This document shows, piece after piece, positions 1 to 12,131 of a stretch of DNA of 64,000 bases (position 1 is the first letter of the stretch; every line of letters starts with the position of its first letter). The notes below the pieces were generated by a model. It was given only the letters and a program-made list of their open reading frames with translations. It made no database searches and was not told where the DNA came from. The stretch comes from Silene latifolia. Lineage: Eukaryota > Streptophyta > Magnoliopsida > Caryophyllales > Caryophyllaceae. The position numbers and the translations under genes are program-made. The stretch is taken from positions 42,407,969-42,471,968 of the forward strand of contig NC_133538.1 of assembly GCF_048544455.1 (NCBI RefSeq), read 5' to 3'.

Positions 1-1439
1 ATATTCCCCCATTCGCACAACCATCACTTCCTGCCAAATATAACCATACCTTTACTATTCAACTATTAGCATCCGCCTCATCTAACCACATCTTATACCC
101 TCTCACAATCATACACAACAATCAGGTCCCTACCAAATCAGCCTCTTTAGAATTGCTACCTTCCTAATATACCATCACTCTTAACCACTGGTGATAACAC
201 CACAATGCCACCACTGCTCGTATATCAAACCTCTTACACTCATATCAAAATAACATGGTTTTTCTCCTATTTTTGGTTAACATTCCAAATAACGAACAGC
301 AAACCCATCCACAAAATTACCTCAACATTATTCCCAATACTATCTTATTTGTATTGTCATCCAACTCTCCACCAAATATCTCGTATCGTGCTAATACTCC
401 ACCAACTTCTTACTCCCTTAATTCCTCGAAACTCATTATCAATCATGTTGTCCTGAAGCTCCTATATAACCTTCAGCTAACATCCTCGTGATACTATCAC
501 ACATTTCGATGATTCCTTACCTTTATATCACATAACTCCGGTGAACATTTTCCTCAGCTTACTTTTATCCTTCTTTTCTCTTTACACTCAATAATACCAA
601 TTTAATAGCTCAACTCCTTATTACTTCTATCTAATCCTTTAGTGCACCAATTACCTTCTCATCGCTCCAAAACTCAAATCCCATTATTTTATATCGATAT
701 CATCTCCCTCTTTCTTACCACAAATATTCTCTTATTATGTCATCAATCACCCTTGCCACTAATCCATCCATAGAATCAACGTTTACTGTTCAACAATTGT
801 ATCTCCCTTCTTACATCTCTAGAAATCAAAATTCCTTTCATACCGCTAATTGCCCAAGGCAAACCCACAATAGTTTCATCTCTTATAAAGCCAAATCTCC
901 ACCCCGCGACATGTCTCCACAAAGTTCACTATATACCACTCTTCTCAACCCCTTTAAAACGAACTTTCATTATGTATATTCTTAACCCACACGGCTCTTA
1001 ACTACCTCCCTCCATAATTCTTTACACATCTCAAGTTGTCACTATCCATATCCTTACTCTCAATCCTTTCATTCTCACGTTCCTTAGACTCACATCATCC
1101 ATTGCCCACATTCACTTACTTTTACGTTACTCAACACACACTCATATCACTCATCTCATTTCATCTCATCTCGTAAAACATGCTCTATGTCTCAATTAAG
1201 CCTTAACAATCTTCCTTTTCTTTTTCCACTATCTATTACAACCACGTATAACTCATGTCCTCCCACCGAACTCATTCTCACCACAAAAATCACTCACTAC
1301 ACCACAAGATTGGGTAACTTACGCGTCAAGACCAACATACATGTAAAACAATGCATAAAGAAGCAAAATAACATCTTTGAATTAAACATAATATGCAACG
1401 AAGTCAAAAGATAAGCATATGACCCAAAACAGGGGTCAC

Positions 1440-1605
1440 TAGATCGAGTACAGGCCACTCGATCGAGTAAGGGACTTACTCGATCGAGTAGGTCAAGATC
1501 AAAAGCACGTAAAACAAATCACCAGGGCTACTCGATCGAGTAACTAACGTACTCGATCGAGTGCCCCCTTACTCGATCGAGTACCGAGGATACTCGATCG
1601 AGTAC
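1440..1605. repeat. TCGATCGA palindrome cluster 1
   Basis: Six exact TCGATCGA octamers plus one degenerate copy, mostly as ACTCGATCGAGT with short unrelated spacers. It lies in the leader of the minus-strand chromovirus-like element. Confidence 0.9.
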
Positions 1606-2546
1606 CCCAATTCTCAGCATTGTCCAGTTTTCGTAAAACAGTCATAACTCACTCATCTTTTGGTCGTTTTGGGCGTGTGACCTATCGTTAGAATCGTAAA
1701 AGGACAAGCTATCACCTCCAATTGGAATCACATCAAAATCATTTATGAATCTCAAGTTATAACAGTTTAAAGACAGCCTCTTTATAATCGAAAAACACAA
1801 CTATTTGATTTTACTTCCAAACAACTTAAACAACAACCAAGCAAACAAAACCAGTCCAAAACTCATAAAACCAGTATTCATAATCATATGTTACCATTTT
1901 CAAAAGCCAAACAACAACATTCATCATGCACATAACTTATCTAACTTGCCAATTATGACTTACCCACATGTTTTTATTCTATCACTTTTCGTAAACAAAA
2001 TCTCAAATACATGACATCAAGTCCCCTATTCACATGTTACTACCACGATGATTCATCTTTTCCACTAATTCATCCATCATACCACATATTTATCCACCAT
2101 ATTCGTTCAACATATTCACTCAGCACATGTTCAATTCACACTCCCAACCTTCTGTACTTTTACTCAACACGACAACAACAACATGTAGACGTACACATCG
2201 CTTTATATATATATAGACAAAACACTTTTCCCTTACATAACTATAACATGCCAAATTACATGTATCAATCATTATACTTTCATGCTTTACAATCCACCAA
2301 CATATAATTCACGTCATCATCATCAATTCATGCAACGTACTACTACATAGATACACACAGCACACAATATGCACATAACGATCCGGACACTTATCCCATG
2401 GTGACCGGTTCAAAATCGTAGGGCGAGTTCGCGACTTTAGGACGTCTCCCAAGTCTTTGCATTAGCTCCTACAACCTTTACCCCTGGTTCATTTTAATTG
2501 ACTCCCTATGTTCATTAAGTTCATTGGTTACAGGTTTCGGATCGTC

Positions 2547-2557
2547 GCTCGATACCA
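2547..2557 (-). other. Primer-binding site (initiator Met tRNA type)
   Basis: On the minus strand it reads TGGTATCGAGC, close to the usual TGGTATCAGAGC, two bases after the LTR end ...GTGTTACA. This fixes the element's orientation. Confidence 0.8.
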
Positions 2558-2559
2558 TT

Positions 2560-3357
2560 TGTAACACCCCCATACTCCAAGTGCCTTACCAGGACCACTC
2601 GGGTATAAGGATGCCACCATCTCGGTTACCCGAGGCATGATAATCATAAGACGATGAAGAAACATACTTTATTAAATAAATTTACGTGATTACATTACAA
2701 AACCAACTGTAAGCAAAATACAACTGTTCTCAAACTATAAACCAACTGAAAGGAACCGTCCTAACAAACACGGCGGAAGACTAAAGACTCGATATGTGAT
2801 GACTCCATCCCCGCCTAGATCCCACGCGTATCCAAGATATACCGCTTAAGCAAATCGCTCACCACCCCCGAATGGATCACCACAGTTTTAAAACATTTAA
2901 ACGGGGTCGACTAATCACACAACTCAATATACATCAACAATAAGATAAACAGACAATACCGAATCAATCACACACACACACACACCACCAACTCCCATCA
3001 TCTCAATACCGATGTCCACTGGACCACCGCCATGGGGGACCGCAGCCGTTCCCACCTAAGCCCCGCTCATCATACGAGCGATAACCCTGTCCCATTAATG
3101 TGCACATCCCCTTTCGTGACGGGTTCCACGAAGGGCGAAACTAGGGCGTGAGATCACTCCCGCAAGTGACCCCACTCAGCCGAGAACGCATCTCGAGAGC
3201 CATAGAAACCAATCACAATCACAATCACAATCACAATCACAATCACAATCATCATATCAAACAACTAATTACAGCACATCACCAATATCCCATTATGGGA
3301 CTAATACTGAGTAGGAAATCCCTGTTCGAGTGACATCGAGTATTTTTGACTTGGATT
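2560..3357 (-). mobile_element. Chromovirus-like 5' LTR, reverse strand, truncated at its upstream end
   Basis: On the minus strand the LTR ends GGGGGTGTTACA, as both N2 LTRs do. Segment 3000-3180 is the reverse complement of a relative of 22690-22860, including the 'gggtacggctgcggtcccc' and 'gtggagtcact' stretches. The upstream part of the LTR, which would hold the promoter, is missing; homology gives way to Athila sequence near 3358. The exact breakpoint is uncertain by some tens of bases. Confidence 0.7.
3211..3250. repeat. AATCAC hexanucleotide microsatellite
   Basis: About 6.7 perfect units inside the truncated chromovirus-like LTR. Confidence 0.95.
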
Positions 3358-4234
3358 AGCTTCCTGTGACGGTATTCCGGGCCTTTAGCAACCTCCCATG
3401 TTCACGGTCAGTTTGGGGAGGTCCCTCTTTCACGTATCTTGTAAGCTTTCAGTATTATTTCTCTTCTTCCTTTAGTTTGCATTTCCTTTCCATGTTTTGG
3501 TACAATGGGGGCATTGTACAGTTTGGTTTGGGGAGGTTATGCATCCATATATGTGTCTGCATACTGTTTTTATTTGCATTTCTGTTATCACGTTTAATCT
3601 TCGTATGCATTGTTGTTTATTTTTCATATAAAATTCAAATCCCATAAAAATTGAAAAATTGTTAAAATTCAAAAATTTCACGTTTATTTTAGCATGTAGG
3701 TGGAGTCGGAACGGTGGATTTCAGTGATGAAATTGCACTATTATTTGTCTTTTTGCTTAAGCCTTGCAATAAACTATTATTCTTTTTAGCTTTGTCTTAT
3801 TGCATATCTACGAGTTAATGTTGAATTTAGCTGAACGAATAAACTTGACCTGAAATTTTGACAACCTACTTATAATTTCTAAGGATTAGAGCCTTATAAA
3901 CTGGTGTCATTTGTGACCGGTTTCATGTAGGATTGTGAGTAGTTACTCCTTGCATAGCATGTTCATTAATTTGCACGTATATGAAATTCAATTGCTTTTT
4001 GCCTGCATACATTCGGGTTAGTGGTTGGTGTCACATGCAGGGAGGTGCTTACAATTTCCCTTTCTTTCATTTTTACCCATTTAACTCCACATTAGCCAAA
4101 TTTGCCTGTTGACCCTTAGCTACATTCCAAATTCAGCCTGCCTTGTCAAGCTAGTTTAGTGTATGTTTTGCGGTATATATTTCATTGTGCCAAGTTTGGC
4201 TTGTATCTGTTGATTCGGAGTTGGTATTTTATGA

Positions 4235-4383
4235 AGAAAAGGAGGTTGATGAAAAAAAAAAACGTGAAAAAAAAGAAAAAAAAAGAAAAAAAAATTTGAA
4301 AAAGGAATTCGGAAAAAGAAAAGAAAAAAAGAAGAAACCGAAAAAAAATAGAAAAAAAAAAGAAAGAAAAAAAAAAGATGTTG
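4235..4383 (+). repeat. A-rich (GAAAA) tract of Athila D 3' UTR
   Basis: Strand-asymmetric A/G tract with long A runs, ending about 635 bases before the LTR. A similar tract lies at the same distance from the LTR in N3 (41120-41262) and a shorter one in element C (14437-14500). The Lys-rich translation here is a composition artefact. Confidence 0.85.
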
Positions 4384-5321
4384 TTTGATGAGACGGTTTC
4401 ACTCCTATGCTTTATTTACATTTATTGAGGAGTATTTTCAGTTCGGTTTGGTGAGTTTTGTGCCAATTGAAGGACATATGCGCTTAATTCATAATTGAGT
4501 GAGAATGGATGCTGTCATTTGGTTCTGTTTAGGTACTAGCTTGATCACCTATACCTCCACATTCCCATAAATGTTTTGCCTTTTCTTACCCATTGCCTCA
4601 CTTTACCATATTTTTGTAAGCCCTCTACTGTGATGAGGACCTTGTTTGGTTGGAATGTGTGTACGGTAGCTAGAATTGTCTATCATATTAGTTGCATGCA
4701 TGTTTATGTGGGTCGTAGTTTAGGTGAGCGACTATTTTTCTTTCTCTCTTACATATATATGTTCACCCTTTGCTTCATCAGAGAAGAGTGACCCGTGAGA
4801 GTCCATTATTAAAGGTCTTGCAAGGTCGACGGTTCAGCTTTATTACAAACATCTTATAACTCATTTGCATTTGACTGTTTTGCTATAAGTGTTAGTTTGC
4901 TTGTATTAAATTGGTTTAAGTGGGCATTTGTAGCTAGCTTTGAGTTATCTTTTCCGTTCCATTAGTTTGCATTTAGTTTACTCGAGGACGAGTAAAGGTT
5001 TGGTTTGCGGAGATTTGATACGTGCATTTTATATAGTCTTTTTAGGCCTTTTCATGCACGTATTTCTATGCTTTTATCGTAGTTTTATGCTACGAAATGC
5101 CCCGAATATGCTACTTTGGGTTATTTTGTCTTATTTGCAGGAATGAACCAGAAAGTAGAGAAATCAAGCTTTTTATCCTCTGTTTTGCATGCACTTGGAG
5201 GAAGAGTGAATTTGGAGCGGAATTATAGTTGTCTTGGGATGCGTGAAGCTGTTTCGGGAGCTAAAAAGACAAGTCATAGCTGAACTAACGAGAATTATGA
5301 GCTGCAGAAGTTAGTTTTCAC

Positions 5322-5484
5322 TCAATCGAGTACTTAACTGGTCGATCAAGTGGTTTTAGGTCAAATAATCAGTCGATCGAGTACTTTAGTTGGTCGATCG
5401 AACAGTTTCATATTAGTGTTTAGTCGATCGAGTAGTATTTATGGTCGATAGAACGGTTTAAGCTCTGGTTTGCTCGATCGAGTG
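5322..5484. repeat. TCGATCGA palindrome cluster 2 (Athila D LTR)
   Basis: Four exact TCGATCGA octamers and three degenerate copies (such as ggtcgatcaag and ggtcgatagaac), spaced about 20-35 bases. The cluster ends about 67 bases before the TATA box. Confidence 0.85.
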
Positions 5485-5550
5485 GTTTATCCTACGGGCT
5501 TGGGCTTTTTAGTTTATTTCCGTCATTAGGTTAAATAAATCCTATTTTCT

Positions 5551-5558
5551 TATAAATA
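5551..5558 (+). promoter_or_regulatory. TATA box of Athila D LTR
   Basis: TATAAATA followed about 30 bases later by a pyrimidine patch (tctctctctctcttctc, 5581-5600), the usual layout of a plant core promoter. Transcription probably starts near 5580. Confidence 0.6.
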
Positions 5559-6677
5559 GGAAGTTAGGACGTCATTGTAATCTCTCTCTCTCTTCTCTTT
5601 TCTTCTCCCCTTTTTCGACAGTTAATACACTATTCTGTTACTTCGTTCATTCTTATTTTCCGAATCCTTACTCTGTAACTTTTTCTTCCCTTTTATTCTT
5701 CCTTGTTTATTTATTGCTTTTATTATTTCTCTATTTAGTTGCCATGTCTTATGTTATTAGATTAGCAATTGCTAGTGTAGTATCCCGAGCCATGCGTAGC
5801 TAATTCCTTTAATATGTTAGGACTAGGGAAACCGTGGTAGCAATATGTTAGGATCGACATGATTAGATTAGTTTTGCGACAAGAATTGTATTAAGCAATA
5901 TAATTGTGATTAGGTTGAAAGAATGCATGCAGGAGACCGATTAATTAGTTACCCCCGACCTGGATCGAAAGATTGGAAGGGAAGGCTTTCTTAATTACAA
6001 TAGGTGATACCTAATCAGGTCGAAAGCTAAGTTAGGGAGAACCTTGGGCGATTAGAGACCGAAAGGGTATAATCGTAGGTTTAAGGACCGAAAGGTGACG
6101 ACCTCGCTCTTCTTATCAATAATTTAATCGACTCAGTTGACCCGATAGTGTAGCTGCCATGGTAGACCGATTCCTAGCATATTTATCTCTTTTATCTGAT
6201 TTACCCTAGTATTTCTTCATTAACTTCTCTCATTCCTTTCCCTCTTGCCTTAGTCTCTTAGTTTAGTTCAATCAAATCAAACTCCCAATTGTGACATTAG
6301 ACAGATAGAATAGACAAGTGAATAGTAAACCGCCTCCCTGTGGAGATCGACCCTACTTACCGCTGACTTCTGTTAGTAGTACTTAGGTAATTTATTTTTG
6401 GTACAGAAACGACCGTATCACTTTACACCTTATTTCACACGCATTTCAGAGCTTAATTATATAGTTTATGCTACTATTTTCCCTATTTCCGTCTACTTTC
6501 GTGTTTTTTGTGTAATATTGCAGAAATGTGAAGAATCCAGCGGAAATCGAGCCGAATCCGTCCCTAAGTGCTTGGCATAGGATTTGACATGAAGATTTGA
6601 CTTGGGAAATGAACTTGGTGCGCGTAGTAAGGCCTGAAAGATATATTTGCGAGAGTTTCAGAAGCGGATTACCAGCT

Positions 6678-6790
6678 AACTTGGTCTATAGACTGACCTA
6701 CATGGTCTATAGACTGTCAGAATGCTGAACAATTGACTGCAGGAAGAGCAGTCAGTCGATCGACTGGTCCCAGTGGTCGATCGACCACAC
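6678..6790. repeat. Two palindrome types upstream of the TATA-like box
   Basis: GGTCTATAGACT occurs twice (about 6682 and 6706) and TCGATCGA twice (about 6756 and 6778). The sequence tatataac at 6877 follows about 90 bases later. Confidence 0.8.
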
Positions 6791-7314
6791 CACGAGACTG
6801 ACGCTCAAATTAAAAGACGAGAATTAGATGCCCACTTATAATTAGGTTTTAGGAATAAGAATCACGTTATATTCCTATATAACGTGAACCCTATGTTTCA
6901 GAAGAGATCATCAGGTTATTTTTAGGGATCGAATTAATTAGAGTTCAATACATAGTAGTTGAATTTTGGATTATGTCATTAGTTTAGATTAGTTTTCATC
7001 AATAAAGTTTTCTTTTCGCATTGGGTTTTGGTCTTTCCTCTTCAATTCTTCTTTACGGTATTCCTCTGTTCCTTTGTTCAATTTTGTTGCTTTAATTCTT
7101 CCGTAGTTTAGAATTGCTAGTTTAGATTTCCCAAAGCCAAATCCTCGTTTCATGTTAGTTATTTATTTAGTTAATTCAATTATGAATTCAATTGCTTTAT
7201 TTGTTAATTTTATTGTTGTTATTATCACCATCATGAGTATCTAAATCCTATGTGCTAAGATGTAGGGGATCTGTAGGTTAGACGGTTTCGACAATAGGTA
7301 ACCTGTTATCGGGC

Positions 7315-7400
7315 TCTGGTCGATCGACTGACTTCGTTGGTCGATCGATTGGGTCCGTAGGTCGATCGATCGCCCTGCATGGTTGATCGACTACCACGTG
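7315..7400. repeat. TCGATCGA palindrome cluster 3b, downstream part of the second LTR
   Basis: Three exact TCGATCGA octamers and a degenerate copy (ggttgatcgac), in the part of the LTR that would be transcribed. Confidence 0.8.
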
Positions 7401-8003
7401 TTAGATTAGCTTCGACTTAATTAATTTAATTGCTATATTTGACGAATCGAGTGCACGCGACTAGTTGAATTCTTAGGAATCGACCGACCAGATAGATCGA
7501 AAGATATGGGAGGGAAATAGACTACTAAATTAAGACGACTAAATTAATAATATCGAGAGATAAGTTAATTTAGGCTTTAAGTATCATTAATCAAGAACGA
7601 AAGTTATATTAGTTAGACTTAGGGACCCGTAGCTTAGGCCGAAAGGTTGTTACCTGTTAAATTGGACCGAGAGGACTTTTTATTTTCCCGTCTAACATGT
7701 TTAAATCAGTTTACTTTGAGTTACTGCCGTCGAAACTACAGTGAACCGACCATCTTAGCATCCTTTTAATATTTGATTTCATCTATTTTCATCTACTGCT
7801 CATTTATTTGCTTTAGTTTAGTTTTGATTTTATTACCTTTAGTTATAGAATCATTCAAATCAAACCCCCCAAAACTGTTACTTTAGACTTAAAATTAGAC
7901 AACTTTAAATTGATTGTCTCCTTGTGGTTCGACCCTGACTGCTACTATCTATAGTAGTAGTTTGGATTATAAATTTTATTTTTGGTAATCTACGACGGTA
8001 TCA

Positions 8004-9185
<1,182 letters not shown>

Positions 9186-10502
9186 TGATAAGACGGATTT
9201 ACTACGGTATATAAGTGTCACTTTATGTGAGTATTTGGTGAATAAGTGAAGTTTTGGAGGTGTAATTATACAAATTCTATATTTTGATATATTGGTTACA
9301 TTTGGGAGAATTAAGTGAATTAGGGTGAATGTTGGACTCAAATCAAAGACAAAAGAAGTTGAGGTGCGTAGGAAATGTGAAGCCCAATATGTCACATGAC
9401 ATGTTCCTTCTTGGCCCAACATGATATAAGCAAACCTACGCAGGAAGAAGAAACACGGACTGCAGATTTCAGCGTTTGGCGCGGGTCACGGGATATGGCG
9501 CGGGTCGCCCGTGATGCGGCTAGCTCGAGGAGTATTTTCGTTCTTTGAGTCTATTATTTCCTAATTCCAGGTATTCTATTATTATTAGTTATTATTATTA
9601 TTATTATTATTAATAGGTTAAGTATCAAGTTCTAATTATCATTCTATTATTCATTCATTCAACTTGTAATTGGGGAAAAACTCCTCTAGAACCCTAATTA
9701 CTTTTGCTTAGAAATTATGAGGAACTAATCCTCCCTTTCTTGGATCAACAATTGAAGCTATCAATTAATTAAATTGTGAGATTGTTCTTTCTTTCTTTAT
9801 TTCTCAAGTCTTGTTTATGTCTCTTGTTCTTATTTTATGACTATTGTTTCTCTTGCTAATCTGATAAATTGGTAATTGTTTACATTAATCTATTGCAAGT
9901 TTAGTAATTGAATCCGTAATTGTTCAATTAATCTAGACTAAAGTAGCGAACTTTACCCTAATAATTTGTATGCGTTTCATCGTTATTAGGACGAAGTAGA
10001 GACTAAACATATAATTCGAATCGTTAACCGCGTGTGTTAAAGATCGTTATCTTTATTTCTTCCTTGAATTGTTAATGCGGTTGTTGGATTAAAGCTGGAC
10101 GCGTGGATTAAATTGTTCAATAATTTGGGTCTTCTAATATCGCGTTTCGAGTTAGTCGACTATAGTTAAGAGGAAGAAGGAAACTTGTATTTCCACAATA
10201 GAGTACTTGAGAATAATTGAATTAAAGACAATCAAAGACCAATTAGTTTGTTGATAGTGTATGTTTGTTGACCCAAGACCTTTTAATCATCTGAATTCAT
10301 CTTATTTACTTAATCCTTGTTTAATTAGTCTTTAGTTAATCAATCATTATAAACCCCCCTTGTTACTTGTACTCTTTACTTCTTACACATTAATTACATC
10401 GCCTTCTCTGTGGATCGATCCTTATTACCATATATTATATTTTGTTTAAGGTTATAAGTGTTATAAATATTATCTTTGGGAGCATACGACTTTGGCTCAC
10501 CA
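9186..10502 (+). mobile_element. Element C 5' LTR
   Basis: 1317 bases, collinear with 14885-16342. It has a short TTA run at 9587-9612 where the 3' copy has a run of about 165 bases. The LTRs lack TCGATCGA clusters, unlike most others in the window. Confidence 0.93.
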
Positions 10503-10507
10503 AATTT

Positions 10508-10525
10508 TGGCGTCATTGCGGAGGA
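10508..10525 (+). other. Primer-binding site, tRNA-Asp type (diverged)
   Basis: TGGCGTCATTGCGGAGGA resembles the TGGCGCCGTTGCCGGGGA site typical of Athila elements, five bases after the LTR end. Confidence 0.75.
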
Positions 10526-10586
10526 CGACAATAGTTAATTTGTTTGTTTTGTAGTATAGATTCTTAGTTTTGTTTTTGTTTTGTTT

Positions 10587-12131
10587 ATGTATAATACTCA
10601 TTCTACTAACCATCCACTCGAGCCGTACAACTCAGAGATTGAACGGAAACTTTTCAGGTTGAGACATATCAGTGGCAGCCAGTTAGTTATTTTCGAGCAC
10701 CCAGATTCCAAGGAGGATTTACACTCTGATTCAGATACTTCGGAAATTTCTATTACCAATGAGAATATGGCCCGAGAGACCCGCACATTAAAGGAGATCA
10801 TAGCTTTAAATCTTGTTGTTCAACCATTATACATCACTTTTCCAGCGTTGGATGATGGAGTTACTTTTGAATTAAAATCTGGTTTGATACATCAATTACC
10901 AAGTTTCAGCGGGACAAGTATTAAGAATCCGAATAAACATCTTCCGGATTTTCATATTGTGTGCACAAGTATAAATCCACCTTCTATTACAGATGAGCAG
11001 TTGCAATTGAGAGCCTTTCCTTTCTCCTTGAAAGGAAGTGCGAGAGACTGGTTAAACTATCTACCACCGGGGAGTATCACTACTTGGGTAGGTATGAAGA
11101 AGGCATTCTTGGAGAAATATTTTCCTCCTTCTCGATCAGCTCATCTGAAAAGAGCCGTCAGTAATGTTGAGCAACAAGATGGGGGAACTATGTATGAGTT
11201 CATAGAGAAGTTTAAGCAGCTTTGTGCCACCTGCCCCTACCATGGTTACTCTGAACATGATCTCATTATGTATTTTTATGGTAGACTGAACCAAGATGAT
11301 CGTCGTATGATCCACTCTGCTTGTGGAGGAAATATAGCCAACAAGAATCCAGATGAAGCTTGGGAGGTTATCACAGAGCTAGCTGAGACCTCTAGACAGT
11401 TTGAGAGAAGACCTTCACGGAGAGGAGTAAGTGCTATGGGTGTTAATCCTGGCTTGGGGAAGAAGGTTGATAATATTTCTTCCACAATCCATGATATGTT
11501 ATCTGGCAGACAAATGGCTGTTATTTGTGGTATATGCTCTACTAAGGGTCTTCCTAGCGATTTGTGCCCTCAAATGCAAGAGGGTGATTCTCAGGCGGTG
11601 AATTGTGTATGGGAGAGTATTCCAAACAAAAAATGGGATCCATACTCTAATACTTATAATGAAGGATGGAAAGCTCATCCCAACTTCCGTTGGGGAAATT
11701 CTCAAGCTAGCCCATCATCTGGCCCTTCTAGAGGTCACTTTATTATGCGACCACAAGAGCAACCTTCCATAACTCAAGCACCAGCACAAGCTACACCGAG
11801 CTCATCAATGTCTACTGAGGACATGATTCGGGCTCTTACCATCAGTGTCACTCAAGATACAGCAGAAAATAAGAAAAATTTCAAGAATCTTGAGAATCAA
11901 GTTAGTCAATTGGCTACAGCAGTCAATCAGTTGGAAGCTAAACAATCTGGTGCTTTACCATCTCAGACACTTCTGAATCCTAGAGAGAATGTGAGTGTTG
12001 TGTCATTGAGAAATGGTAGACAATTGGTGGAGATTGAAAAGCCAAAAGCTAATCCTAAGGTGATGATTATCCAAGAAGAAGAGGAGTTAGTGGTGGAAGA
12101 TGATAAGCTACTCAAAGATAGAGGAAAATAA
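10587..12131 (+). pseudogene. gag: Athila-type Gag, element C
   Basis: 514 codons are open from the ATG at 10587 (MYNTHSTN) to TAA at 12129. Residues about 145-260 form the retrotransposon capsid domain, with the signatures SARDWLNYLPP, FLEKYFPPSR and CPYHGYSEHDLI. The nucleocapsid-like motif near residue 317 reads CGICSTKGLPSDLC, a CCHC knuckle whose His is replaced. A Gln/Asn-rich coiled segment follows (residues about 415-455). The same frame continues past the TAA into the protease linker, so a longer gag-pro frame has been interrupted. Gag would package the RNA and form the particle. The long open frame is notable in an otherwise decayed element. Confidence 0.9.

Larger units (their letters stand above)
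1..2559 (-). mobile_element. Internal 5' region of a reverse-oriented chromovirus-like LTR element (partial)
   Basis: Read on the minus strand, this follows the LTR at 2560-3357 and begins with a primer-binding site complementary to initiator Met tRNA. The sequence just inside matches the start of the leader of element N2 (an 'aacctgtaac'-like stretch after the primer site). A TCGATCGA cluster lies about 955 bases inside; in N2 the distance is about 960 once the nested insertion is subtracted. The plus strand is strongly pyrimidine-rich. I see no gag, protease or polymerase motif, and the ORFs are short and compositionally driven. It is probably the leader of a non-autonomous relative of N2; the rest lies left of the window. 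Confidence 0.65.
3358..6420 (+). mobile_element. Athila-type element D, 3' remnant (3' UTR plus 3' LTR)
   Basis: Segment 3400-5015 is collinear with 40260-41902 of Athila element N3: a 'tttggggaggttatgcatcc' stretch, an A-rich GAAA tract, 'ggtgtcacatgcag', and 'tactcgaggacgagtaaagg' just before the LTR. All coding sequence is lost. The left edge abuts the reverse-oriented chromovirus-like LTR, so either a deletion or a later insertion removed the body. No target duplication can be shown. Confidence 0.8.
5016..6420 (+). mobile_element. Athila D 3' LTR
   Basis: Starts TGATACGTGCATTTT after a purine-rich tract (tttgcggagatt) and ends ...CCGTATCA. It is 1405 bases long and collinear with the N3 LTRs (1469 bases), including the shared 'ctccctgtggagatcgacc' stretch near the 3' end. 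It contains the palindrome cluster at 5322-5484 and a TATA box at 5551. Adjacent right-hand sequence starts another Athila-type LTR without a visible target duplication. Confidence 0.8.
6421..8003 (+). mobile_element. Second Athila-type LTR, different subfamily (solo or truncated)
   Basis: Ends ...ACGACGGTATCA, resembling the D LTR end, and shares its general order: palindromes, TATA-like box, 'ccgaaagg' motifs and 'gtggttcgaccctgac' near the end. No TGATACG start is seen; element D's LTR may have inserted near its first bases. No primer-binding site follows, so it is a 3' or solo LTR. Its palindromes carry GT/AC flanks (GGTCGATCGACC) rather than ACTCGATCGAGT. Confidence 0.6.
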
